Of a stretch of 64,000 bases of DNA, positions 26,768 to 34,675 are shown in pieces. The notes beneath the pieces are model-generated. The model was not told where the DNA came from, ran no database searches, and worked only from the letters and a program-made list of their open reading frames with translations. Source of the DNA: an uncultured Oscillospiraceae bacterium. GTDB lineage: Bacteria > Bacillota > Clostridia > Oscillospirales > Acutalibacteraceae. Every line of letters starts with the position of its first letter. The stretch's first letter is position 1. A program made the translations under genes and the position numbers. The stretch covers positions 9,191 through 73,190 of the forward strand of contig URJZ01000006.1 of the NCBI GenBank assembly GCA_900548305.1, given 5' to 3'.

Positions 26768-27466
26768 TTAAGAAATATCATTGCATAAATGAAGCAATGA
26801 TTCTGCGCTGATAGACAGCTCTGTTTCATTTGGTTTTACACATGCCACAACGGGAATTCCGGTGAGGCGTTCTATTTGCTTTTTATTATCACGATGCATA
26901 AGATTGTCAGAATCGTATTGATTTAATATAATTCCGTTGACAATAATGTTGTGCTGTTTGGCATATGCTGCAGTTAAAACAGTACTATTGATGGTACCTA
27001 ATCCTGCATGAGCGACAATTAAAATAGGAAGATGTAATGTTTGTATCACATCGGTTAACATAATGGGGGAGCTATCCATACGCAAAGGACAAATGATACC
27101 GCCGCTTCCTTCTGCTACCATAACATCAAACTGTGTAGCTATATGATGAAAATCGGATTGAATTTTGTTCATGTCAATTGGACATTTTTCCAGTTCTGCC
27201 GCCAAATGGGGGGAAACTGCAGGTTCATAGATGTAAGATACCAATTGTTCAGGCGGGACAGGTAAACCTGATATGGAGGCAACATACGCAGCATCTCCTG
27301 GTATCAGTTCGCCTGCATTACGATATGCACCGCTTAAAGCCGCTTTATAATAACCTGCATTGACAGATACTTCTCTCAACTTTTTTAAAATCAATGCAGT
27401 CACATATGTTTTTCCTACGTCCGTACCGGTAGCTGTTATAAAAATTCCTTTTTTCTTGTGTATCAT
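26768..27466 (-). CDS. bioD: Dethiobiotin synthetase
   Basis: BioD closes the ureido ring of dethiobiotin from DAPA, CO2 and ATP. The P-loop is ATGTDVGKT (12-20), and EGSGGIICPL carries the conserved acidic/glycine loop. The 232-residue length is typical. The ATG overlaps the end of bioB by 4 bases, so the two are coupled. Confidence 0.95.
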   Translation of the reverse strand: MIHKKKGIFITATGTDVGKTYVTALILKKLREVSVNAGYYKAALSGAYRNAGELIPGDAAYVASISGLPVPPEQLVSYIYEPAVSPHLAAELEKCPIDMNKIQSDFHHIATQFDVMVAEGSGGIICPLRMDSSPIMLTDVIQTLHLPILIVAHAGLGTINSTVLTAAYAKQHNIIVNGIILNQYDSDNLMHRDNKKQIERLTGIPVVACVKPNETELSISAESLLHLCNDIS

Positions 27467-28428
27467 AAAAAATTCACCGTATACTTTAATTGTTTTAACA
27501 TATTCATGTCGTCTTGTATGGTAATACCTGAGGTTGTCAGCATATCACCGGAGATGGCTGCATTTGCTCCTGATTGAAATGCAGATTTTCCTTTATCGCA
27601 CATATTGCCGCGCCCTCCCGCTAAGCGAATGGCTCCGTTTGGAATTAAAAAGCGGAAAATAGACACAATACGGCATAAATCATCTTCTGTTAGTTTTGGA
27701 AGTTCTGCAAACGGCGTACCGGGAATCGGATTTAAAACATTAACAGGAACAGAAGTAATGCCAAGTTCACGAATATCAATTACCATATCAATACGATCTT
27801 CCATCGTTTCTCCTAAGCCCATAATACCGCCGCTGCATACTTCTAATCCTGCTTTCAAAGCATGTTTGATTGCCTGAATTTTATCATCATAAGTATGGGT
27901 GGTACAGATATTCGGAAAATTTCTTCGTGATGTTTCCAAATTATTATGATACCGGGTAACACCGGCTTCTTTTAATTTGACAAATTGTGGGTATGTCAGC
28001 AAACCGTGAGATGCACATAACGAAATACCGCTTTCTTTCTTTAACCTGCGATATGTTTTACAGATATCATCTACTTCTTGGTCAGACAGAGCACGTCCTG
28101 AGGTTACAACAGAAAATCTTAAAATACCGTTTTCGTAATTATGTTGTGCTTCCTGTAAGATGGTAGCGCTGTCTAAAAGCGGATACTCTTCCACAGCGGT
28201 ACAGAAATGGGAGGATTGAGCGCAGTATTTGCAGTTTTCAGAGCATTTGCCGCTTTTTCCGTTGATAATAGAACATAAATCAAATACATTATCACAAAAA
28301 TATTCTCTCAGTTCATTTGCCGCCTGACATAACTCATCCAGCGGTTGGTCTGCCAATGATAAAGCTTCTTCTTTCGTGATCGATACACCTTGCAACGCTT
28401 TTTCTTTTAATATTTGTACTGTATTCAT
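27463..28428 (-). CDS. bioB: Biotin synthase
   Basis: BioB is the radical-SAM enzyme inserting sulfur into dethiobiotin. The radical-SAM [4Fe-4S] ligands are C62, C66 and C69 in KCSENCKYC. Downstream ligands of the second cluster appear in LCASHG and RYHNNLET. I place the start at the ATG at 28428 (321 residues), after AAAGGAG; the frame continues into bioY without a site. Its ATG overlaps the bioY stop by 4 bases. Confidence 0.96.
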   Translation of the reverse strand: MNTVQILKEKALQGVSITKEEALSLADQPLDELCQAANELREYFCDNVFDLCSIINGKSGKCSENCKYCAQSSHFCTAVEEYPLLDSATILQEAQHNYENGILRFSVVTSGRALSDQEVDDICKTYRRLKKESGISLCASHGLLTYPQFVKLKEAGVTRYHNNLETSRRNFPNICTTHTYDDKIQAIKHALKAGLEVCSGGIMGLGETMEDRIDMVIDIRELGITSVPVNVLNPIPGTPFAELPKLTEDDLCRIVSIFRFLIPNGAIRLAGGRGNMCDKGKSAFQSGANAAISGDMLTTSGITIQDDMNMLKQLKYTVNFL

Positions 28429-28994
28429 GTGGATAGTTTCTCCTTTTTTAGGATTGGAACCAATCGTTTTCCGATAAAGGCGCAAACAACGCAGGTAAGA
28501 ATATCTCCTGGCATGGGAAGTAAGAAACAGTATAAGAACAAAGACCATACGCCTGCATAAGTATTGGTGTAAAACATGGCAATAAAGAAGTAGTAGATGG
28601 TTCCCAGTGTATAAACAATCAATAAACCTGAAAAGTTGGCAACCAAAAGACGTTTGATGCTTGGGCGCGGTACTTTATGGACAATCAATCCTGTTACAAA
28701 TGTACCTATTAAAAATCCAATGAGATATCCGAATGTGGGCTGCAATACATAAGCGGGGCCGCCTCCTTGGGTAAAAATAGGTACACCGCAAAGACCGATA
28801 AGTATGTATACACCAACAGATAGTGCTCCGTATTTTGGACCAAGCACAATACCGGCAAGAGTAGTAAACAATAGCTGCAGTGTAAAAGGAACGAAAGGCA
28901 CCGGAATTTTAATAAACGCGCCCACTGCGATTAAAGCTGCAAACAATGCGCATAAAATAAGAGAGTATACAGTGGATTTTGATTTTTCTTTCAT
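28425..28994 (-). CDS. bioY: Biotin ECF transporter S component
   Basis: A 189-residue protein with six membrane helices of the BioY family. The marker is AGIVLGPKYGALSVGVYILIG and the later GGGPAYVLQPTFGYLIGF, which builds the biotin site. It takes up biotin, alone or with a shared ECF module. It overlaps birA and bioB by 4 bases on each side. Confidence 0.96.
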   Translation of the reverse strand: MKEKSKSTVYSLILCALFAALIAVGAFIKIPVPFVPFTLQLLFTTLAGIVLGPKYGALSVGVYILIGLCGVPIFTQGGGPAYVLQPTFGYLIGFLIGTFVTGLIVHKVPRPSIKRLLVANFSGLLIVYTLGTIYYFFIAMFYTNTYAGVWSLFLYCFLLPMPGDILTCVVCAFIGKRLVPILKKEKLST

Positions 28995-29974
28995 GAAGCG
29001 AAGTCCCCCCTAATGCTGATTTCTCCTGAGTGAAGTGATGTGATGGTTCCGTCTTGTTTTTTTATTATAAGGCCACCATTTTTATCGATATCAATTGCAG
29101 TAGCTTTTTCAGAGTTTGTACCTTGAATAACCTCAATCTCTTTTCCTAATACAATGGAGCGTGCTTTGTATTCCTCAATGAAAGAACGGTCTTGCAGATG
29201 GTTGCATAGGGAAAGTACATGATTGATAATAGCTGCAATAATTTGATTACGTGTGATACCGGCAGGCTTTTCATGGAATAATGAATCTACTTTTTGTTGA
29301 ATGCTTTCCGGAAAACAAGAAACAGCGGTACTAAAGTTAATACCAATTCCAAGAATGATAGATTCAATGCCGCCGCTTTCAAAGTCTGTCAATGCTTCGG
29401 TCAGAATACCACATATTTTTTTACCGTTTATATAAATGTCATTTACCCATTTGATTCCTGTATGGATTTGTGTTACTTCTTCAATGGCTCGTGCTACCGC
29501 GACAGATGCGGCAGTTGTGATGAGAACAGCATCATTACTGGTTAGGTTGGGACGTAAAATAAAACTCATATAAATTCCACTACCGGCAGGGGAGTGAAAA
29601 GAACGTCCCATTCTTCCGCGTCCTGCGGTTTGTTCTTCGGACAGAATTACAGTACCGTGAGGTGCCTGCTCTAAAGCCATTTTTTTAGCAACAAGATTGG
29701 TGGAATCAACGGTTTTAAATACATGAATCATATCTTGGCTGCCGTATGTTAAATATGGACCAATACCTTCGGCTGATATTACATCTGTTTCATCAGATAA
29801 GCAATAACCTTTATTGGTAACAGAAATAATTTGATATCCCTCTTTTTTTAATTCGCTGATTGCTTTCCAAATAGCGGAACGTGAAATTTGCAGCTGTTGT
29901 GCCAATTCTTCTCCTGAGACATAAGTTTCGCGATTTTTCTCAAGTATTTGCAATATTTTACTTTTTGATGACAT
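28991..29974 (-). CDS. birA: Bifunctional biotin-protein ligase / biotin operon repressor
   Basis: A group II BirA of 327 residues. An N-terminal winged helix (about 1-65; SGEELAQQLQISRSAIWKAI) is followed by the ligase domain with the biotinoyl-AMP loop GRGRMGRSFHSPAGS near residue 115, KWVNDIYINGKKICGIL and a C-terminal SH3-like cap. It charges carboxylases with biotin and represses its own operon as biotinoyl-AMP dimer. The ATG at 29974 follows GAGGGA; the frame also has an earlier start five codons upstream. Confidence 0.95.
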   Translation of the reverse strand: MSSKSKILQILEKNRETYVSGEELAQQLQISRSAIWKAISELKKEGYQIISVTNKGYCLSDETDVISAEGIGPYLTYGSQDMIHVFKTVDSTNLVAKKMALEQAPHGTVILSEEQTAGRGRMGRSFHSPAGSGIYMSFILRPNLTSNDAVLITTAASVAVARAIEEVTQIHTGIKWVNDIYINGKKICGILTEALTDFESGGIESIILGIGINFSTAVSCFPESIQQKVDSLFHEKPAGITRNQIIAAIINHVLSLCNHLQDRSFIEEYKARSIVLGKEIEVIQGTNSEKATAIDIDKNGGLIIKKQDGTITSLHSGEISIRGDFAS

Positions 29975-30013
29975 GATGATATCCCTCACATAACGATGTT
30001 ATTGATTTCTTTT

Positions 30014-30042
30014 AGTATAAATAGTAAAGAGGTGATTGTCAA
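30014..30042 (-). promoter_or_regulatory. Promoter of the biotin operon
   Basis: On the minus strand, TTGACA (30037-30042) and TATACT (30014-30019) are separated by 17 bases: a near-consensus promoter. Its -35 box is part of the proximal arm of the BirA operator. Confidence 0.85.
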
Positions 30043-30079
30043 CCTATTTTTTAACACAGGTTGACAATCACCTCTTTAC
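30024..30079. promoter_or_regulatory. BirA operator
   Basis: TTGTCAACC (30036-30044), 14 bases, GGTTGACAA (30059-30067) match the BirA consensus TTGTnAACC-N14/15-GGTTnACAA. The complementary arms extend to 21 bases each (30024-30044 and 30059-30079) with no mismatch. Overlap with the -35 region explains repression by exclusion of RNA polymerase. Confidence 0.92.
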
Positions 30080-30081
30080 AT

Positions 30082-30115
30082 AAAAAAGCAGCATATTCCC
30101 ATTCAATATGCTGCT
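30082..30115 (-). terminator. Terminator of the 82-residue protein gene
   Basis: AGCAGCATATT (30087-30097) pairs with AATATGCTGCT (30105-30115), followed on the minus strand by six Ts. It separates the small gene from the biotin promoter. Confidence 0.88.
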
Positions 30116-30119
30116 TCAT

Positions 30120-30368
30120 TTATTCTTTATCATTTGGTTCATGTTGTGCGTCATAAATTGCATTTAATAAATGTGTAGTAAACATAGTAGCGTATAGCTT
30201 TGCTTCAGATAGTGCAAAGGCCAATACACCATTTGTATCAATAGTGCCGTCTTCCTTACCAAAAGCTTGCATACGTTGGAGTTTGTCTCCTTGTAATTCT
30301 GCTTCTACATTTTGTTGAACAATTGCAGAAAGTTCTGCAATGTCTTTTTTTGTAAGCTCAATTGCCAT
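30120..30368 (-). CDS. Hypothetical protein, 82 residues
   Basis: I do not recognise this family. It is a soluble, acidic, mostly helical protein without cysteines or a signal peptide. Residues 1-35 form an amphipathic helix pair (LTKKDIAELSAIVQQNV), followed by a Gly/Asp-rich turn and a second helix. The start has GGGAGGAAAAG eight bases upstream and there is a clear terminator, so it is probably real and expressed alone. Confidence 0.7.
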   Translation of the reverse strand: MAIELTKKDIAELSAIVQQNVEAELQGDKLQRMQAFGKEDGTIDTNGVLAFALSEAKLYATMFTTHLLNAIYDAQHEPNDKE

Positions 30369-30600
30369 GTGCTTTTCCTCCCAAACTACTTTTTTATCAT
30401 TTTATCATGATTCGAATTTAGAATCAAGATTATAGTATGATAATGCCGAAAAAGCGATTTGCGTTGGCGTTTTATAAATTTTTATACACTTTATTCTTTT
30501 TGTATAAAAAACTGACAGAAATGACATACTGTCTAAATACAAAATCATACTTAAATGCTATTATGAATGATACTAACATATTGAAAAGAGGAGAGCATGT

Positions 30601-32946
30601 TTGAAAAAACGTAACAGTACAGAACAAGTACAATTGCGCGACCCATTAAACGAGCAGCATAAACGCAGAAAAAAAATAATAAGCTGTGTTGCGCTTGTTT
30701 TGGGCGTTGCCATTATACCACTGATGTACAGCGGTATTTATTTGGCATCTGTATGGGATACTTATGGCAGATTAGATACACTGCCGGTTGCAGTTGTAAA
30801 CCATGACCAGGGGGCGCAAATCAATGGTGAAGAACGTAACCTGGGTCAAGAACTCATTGATAAAATGGAAGAGTCAAAAGATTTGGATTGGGTCATTACA
30901 GATGAAGCTGATGCAAAAGCTGGTTTAGAAACAGAAAACCGTTACTATGCCGTCATTGATATTCCTTCAGATTTTTCTCATAATGTGGCAACTGCAGAAG
31001 ATATAGATAAAGTACCTGCAACTATTACGTATTCAGCAAATGAAAAACGTAACTACATTGCTTCTACTATTATGAAAAGTGCGACCCAAAGCCTACAAAA
31101 AGAATTACGTGCTAGTGTGACCGAACAAATTACAGGTAATTTGGTTCAGCAGTTAAATAGTGTTCCGGGGCAAATGGAAACAATTTCTGATGGATTTACC
31201 ACATTGGGAAATGGTACTGGTGCTTTGAGAAGCGGTATGGATGTTCTATTGCAAGGTTCACAAACTATTACAACAAATTTGGAAACCTTGGATAATGGCT
31301 TAGAGCAAGCAAAAGATGGTTCAGAACAATTGAATCAGGCATTAACACAGTTACCTACTTTAATGCAAGGCATTGAACAACTGAATCAGGGGGCCTCTGA
31401 TTTATCTACAGGATTAAATCAAGCTGCACAAGGAGCTTCGGCTTTAAATGATGGTGCTGCTAATTTAACGGATTTAACAAACGGTATTAACTCGCTATCT
31501 CAAGGAAGCAGCCAAGTATCGATAGGAGCACAGCAATATGTAAGTCTGACAAATGGTATTCAGCAAGCTTTAATGGCAAACGGCTATGACGGAGCAAAGA
31601 CTGTACAGACTTTGGCACAACAGCTGCAATCTGCAAGTGGTTCACAGGCAGATTCTTTGAAAGCAATGATTGGTATTATTGGCGGTAACAGTACCGTTAT
31701 TCAGAATTTAACAGACCAATATAATGCAATCAAAGATAACCCTGCTTATGCACAACAAGCGGCTCAGCTACAAGCTTTGATTGGAATGCTTCAACAAGAT
31801 ATGAATCAAGGAAGTGCTTCTGCAGCATCACAATATGCTGCTGCAGGTACACAACTGGTAAGTGGTGCCAGCCAATTAAATCAGGGAGCAGCACAATTGG
31901 CAGCCGGTACAGGAAAAATTGGTGAACTACAAAGTGGTATCAGTAGTTTAAATACAGCACTATCACAATTAAATGATGGTGGCAAACAAGTAGCAGGTGG
32001 TACCGCAACTTTATCTTCCAGTAGTAGTCAGCTGGCGCAGTTACAACAAGGAGTTGGTTCATTAAATAGTGCATTGGGTCAACTTTCCAGTGGAGCTTCA
32101 CAATTGTATCAGGGATCATCTGAATTAACAAACGGTGTTTCTTCTGCTCAGGACGGAGTGGTTCAATTAGATGATGGTGTTACATCTGCAAAAGAAGAAT
32201 TGGATGGTGCGATTAGCGAAACATCAGAAAAATTGAAAGCAACAGATGGCCTTGAAACATACACTGCAAATGGAGTATCAGTACAAGCAGATCCATATGA
32301 AGCAGTTCCGAATTATGGAACCGCGTTTGCACCATATTTTATTTCAGTGTCATTATGGACCGGTGGCCTATCCATTTTAATGAGTATATACCTAGAACCA
32401 AACAGAAGAATGAAACGTCTATCTGTAGACTCGCATTCCAGAGTAATCAGAATGTTTGCATTTTTAGGAATAGGTGTACTTCAAGCAGTATTACTTGGTA
32501 TTGTTGGCCAATTTGGTCTGGGACTGCCAATTAACAATGTTTTTGGCTTCTATAGTGCGGTTATTTTGGCTTCGGCTACTTTTGTTGCCATCATTCAATT
32601 CTTGATGATGTATTTAGGCGATATAGGTAAAATACTGTCTATGGCTCTTATGGTATTACAGTTGACGTCAACAGGTGGTACCTTCCCAATTGAAACTTCG
32701 GGTGCATTCTTTGAAGTGTTGAATAAAATTATGCCAATGACTTACAGTGTAAACTTATTAAAAGAAGTAATCAGCGGTGGAGATGCCGGAATTATCTGGT
32801 ATAACGTAGGAATTTTATTTGCATTCTTTGCTGCATTTACAGCAGTTACTTTGGGATTGGCTATTTATCAAGATAAAAAAGACAAAAAGAATCAAGCAAA
32901 GCAAATAGAGCAAGTGGATACAGATTTTACAGAAATGACAGTTTGA
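30601..32946 (+). CDS. YhgE/Pip family membrane protein
   Basis: A 781-residue protein related to phage infection protein Pip and the ABC-2 permease fold. One helix lies at about 28-50 (ISCVALVLGVAIIPLMYSGIYLASVW), a large external domain follows, and about five helices lie in the last 200 residues. The external middle (about 190-560) consists of repeated L-x-x-G-x-x-x-L segments (such as LNQGASDLSTGL), likely a long helical stalk. The start is TTG after GAGGAGAG. Roles in type VII-like or cell-wall transport are proposed for the family; none is shown here. Confidence 0.88.
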   Translation: MKKRNSTEQVQLRDPLNEQHKRRKKIISCVALVLGVAIIPLMYSGIYLASVWDTYGRLDTLPVAVVNHDQGAQINGEERNLGQELIDKMEESKDLDWVITDEADAKAGLETENRYYAVIDIPSDFSHNVATAEDIDKVPATITYSANEKRNYIASTIMKSATQSLQKELRASVTEQITGNLVQQLNSVPGQMETISDGFTTLGNGTGALRSGMDVLLQGSQTITTNLETLDNGLEQAKDGSEQLNQALTQLPTLMQGIEQLNQGASDLSTGLNQAAQGASALNDGAANLTDLTNGINSLSQGSSQVSIGAQQYVSLTNGIQQALMANGYDGAKTVQTLAQQLQSASGSQADSLKAMIGIIGGNSTVIQNLTDQYNAIKDNPAYAQQAAQLQALIGMLQQDMNQGSASAASQYAAAGTQLVSGASQLNQGAAQLAAGTGKIGELQSGISSLNTALSQLNDGGKQVAGGTATLSSSSSQLAQLQQGVGSLNSALGQLSSGASQLYQGSSELTNGVSSAQDGVVQLDDGVTSAKEELDGAISETSEKLKATDGLETYTANGVSVQADPYEAVPNYGTAFAPYFISVSLWTGGLSILMSIYLEPNRRMKRLSVDSHSRVIRMFAFLGIGVLQAVLLGIVGQFGLGLPINNVFGFYSAVILASATFVAIIQFLMMYLGDIGKILSMALMVLQLTSTGGTFPIETSGAFFEVLNKIMPMTYSVNLLKEVISGGDAGIIWYNVGILFAFFAAFTAVTLGLAIYQDKKDKKNQAKQIEQVDTDFTEMTV

Positions 32947-32963
32947 TATAAATATATTGAGAA

Positions 32964-32992
32964 AGGCGCTGATATTCAGCGTCTTTTTTTTC
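32964..32992 (+). terminator. Terminator after the YhgE/Pip gene
   Basis: GGCGCTGA pairs with TCAGCGTC (one G-T) around TAT, followed by eight Ts. Confidence 0.88.
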
Positions 32993-33095
32993 TGTGATTT
33001 TTTAGGAAGTTTTCCTATTGAGAGTGTGTGTTTCTGCTTTTATATGGTATTGCACAGGCGATTATTTATACTGAAACATAGGAGGAAACTTATTT

Positions 33096-33207
33096 ATGGA
33101 AGGAAATTATATGCTTTCCGGTATCAATGATGATAAAACCATTGATTTTTAATCCAAAACAATATTTTGATAGAGAAAAAGAATCGGATAATAACGAAGA
33201 GCAGTAA
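33096..33207 (+). pseudogene. Possible micro-gene with a frameshift (18 residues, or 36 if the frame is restored)
   Basis: AGGAGGAAAC lies 6 bases before an ATG at 33096, followed by 18 codons and TAA at 33150-33152. Ignoring one T in the T5 run at 33146-33150 would extend the reading frame through a charged tail (NPKQYFDREKESDNNEEQ) to TAA at 33205-33207. A strong terminator follows at once. A short gene disrupted in a homopolymer, a sequencing error, or a leader peptide are all possible. The rest of 32993-33569 is AT-rich and holds terminators and the next promoter. Confidence 0.4.
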
Positions 33208-33209
33208 AG

Positions 33210-33243
33210 AAAAAGGTATGCTTACTAATAAGCATGCCTTTTT
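33210..33243 (+). terminator. Terminator after the micro-gene
   Basis: A 15-base-pair stem with one G-T (33210-33224 with 33229-33243) carrying A5/T5 ends, three bases after the last stop. Confidence 0.88.
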
Positions 33244-33522
33244 AATGTGAAAATAAATTGCACAACATAGATAAAAAGAAATACAATTTTATAAATATTC
33301 ATATTATAAAGAAAAAATATATTAACTTTTTTCTTCTTCGTTTACCATAAATAAAATAGTATTAGAAATTACAATGTATAGTTATTGTGTTGGTGTTGTC
33401 ACATATATTTTGTAGTAGTTAATATAACTATCAAGAAAATGTTTTTTTGAGCGTACAAAATCATAAAATTTGTAAATATTTTGCGAAATTTTCTACTAAT
33501 ATCTTTCGCGAATTTTAAGTTG

Positions 33523-33531
33523 TGGTATACT
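33523..33531 (+). promoter_or_regulatory. Extended -10 promoter element of the glycosyltransferase gene
   Basis: TGG directly before TATACT (33526-33531) forms an extended -10 element; the -35 is weak. The gene starts 38 bases downstream. Confidence 0.45.
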
Positions 33532-33569
33532 GGAATAAAAGTATGATATATGATAAGTGAGGAATTGAA

Positions 33570-34538
33570 ATGCAAGAACCAGAGCTTTCTGTAATTATTC
33601 CTGTGATGAACATTGAAAATAGAATTTGTGATGTGCTTAATACTTTAAAAGAAGATACAAAAAATTTTTTAGTGGAATTTCTAATTATTGACAGAGGCTC
33701 AAAAGACAAAACATTGCAGATGGCATTGCGTTTTTTGCGGCAGAATCAATTAAATGGTTATGTTATGCAGGAAAGAGGAGGAAATATTAGTCAAGTTTTA
33801 AATGCCGGTATTCAATATGCCAATGGAACTTATATTACCTTTGTGTTTCCTCAGCGTATTTACCAGTCATATTTGGAAGAATTTCTAAAAAAGGCAAAAG
33901 AAACAAATGCAGAGTTTTTGTTTGGGTGCAAACGCCAAGAACAATTAAAATTTGCGGATTTGCGTAGCACCAGTTCGGTTATTAAGCAATTAACAGGTGT
34001 TGATTATATAGAATGTATGATTACCCATAGTATGATACCTGATGCCGGTGCCGTTATGGTATCTAAGCAATTTTTGCAAAATCATAAAATTCGATTTAAC
34101 GAAAATAGTACATACCGTTATGGTGAAGATTTTGTGTATAAATGTTTTTTAGAAGCCAATCGTTTGGCACAAGTAGCAGTTGTGATGCAGGTAGATAACG
34201 AAAATTCTGTTTTGCAAAGTCAAAACCCTGCATCTCAGGATATTTTTGCGCCTTTTGAAGCAGTAGAAGGTTTGCTGCGCACACTTGTATTTTTACAAAA
34301 GAAATATAGCCATTGTGAAAAAATGATGAAGTTATTTATGCAGCAAAAAATCCCGGAAACTATCATGCAAATCGTAGAAGGATTGCTAAATCAAAAAGTG
34401 AAACCGCGTGCCATACGTTCTTATATGCATAAAAAAGGATATGACAGTTTGCTTATCACAGGACCTTATACACCTCATAGTTTAAAGGTGAAGATGACAA
34501 CTTGGCGCTATTTTCCTAAACTTTACCGTTTTGTGTAA
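33570..34538 (+). CDS. Glycosyltransferase family 2-like protein with altered active-site motifs
   Basis: A 322-residue cytosolic protein with a GT-A fold: LSVIIPVMNIENRICDVLNTL opens as in family 2 transferases. The usual D-D-G-S motif reads IIDRGSKDKTL, and the position of the metal-binding DxD reads TFVFPQR, so both acidic clusters that bind the sugar nucleotide are reduced. A later acidic TYRYGEDFVYKC fits the catalytic base region. It lacks membrane segments. It stands alone between two terminators. It may act on an unusual donor or be non-catalytic. Confidence 0.75.
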   Translation: MQEPELSVIIPVMNIENRICDVLNTLKEDTKNFLVEFLIIDRGSKDKTLQMALRFLRQNQLNGYVMQERGGNISQVLNAGIQYANGTYITFVFPQRIYQSYLEEFLKKAKETNAEFLFGCKRQEQLKFADLRSTSSVIKQLTGVDYIECMITHSMIPDAGAVMVSKQFLQNHKIRFNENSTYRYGEDFVYKCFLEANRLAQVAVVMQVDNENSVLQSQNPASQDIFAPFEAVEGLLRTLVFLQKKYSHCEKMMKLFMQQKIPETIMQIVEGLLNQKVKPRAIRSYMHKKGYDSLLITGPYTPHSLKVKMTTWRYFPKLYRFV

Positions 34539-34548
34539 TAAGTGTTAT

Positions 34549-34575
34549 AAAACAGGCGTCTGACCGCCTGTTTTT
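34549..34575 (+). terminator. Terminator after the glycosyltransferase gene
   Basis: AAAACAGGCG pairs with CGCCTGTTTT around a six-base loop, followed by Ts. Confidence 0.9.
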
Positions 34576-34675
34576 GTTTTATTTTTTAATGATGGGCTTT
34601 ATAAAATATCTTGAAGAAAAACGCTAGATCTGGTATTATTATAAGATAAATATCACGATATGGAGGTGTATATGT

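Noticed and set aside
27463..28548. Longer bioB reading frame beginning inside bioY
   Set aside because: The extra 40 residues read as a shadow of bioY, and the ATG at 28428 has a proper ribosome binding site and the family N-terminus.
30601..32946. Collagen-like or phage-tail repeat in the YhgE/Pip protein
   Set aside because: The repeated L-x-x-G segments are the usual stalk of this membrane protein family and are not evidence of phage origin.
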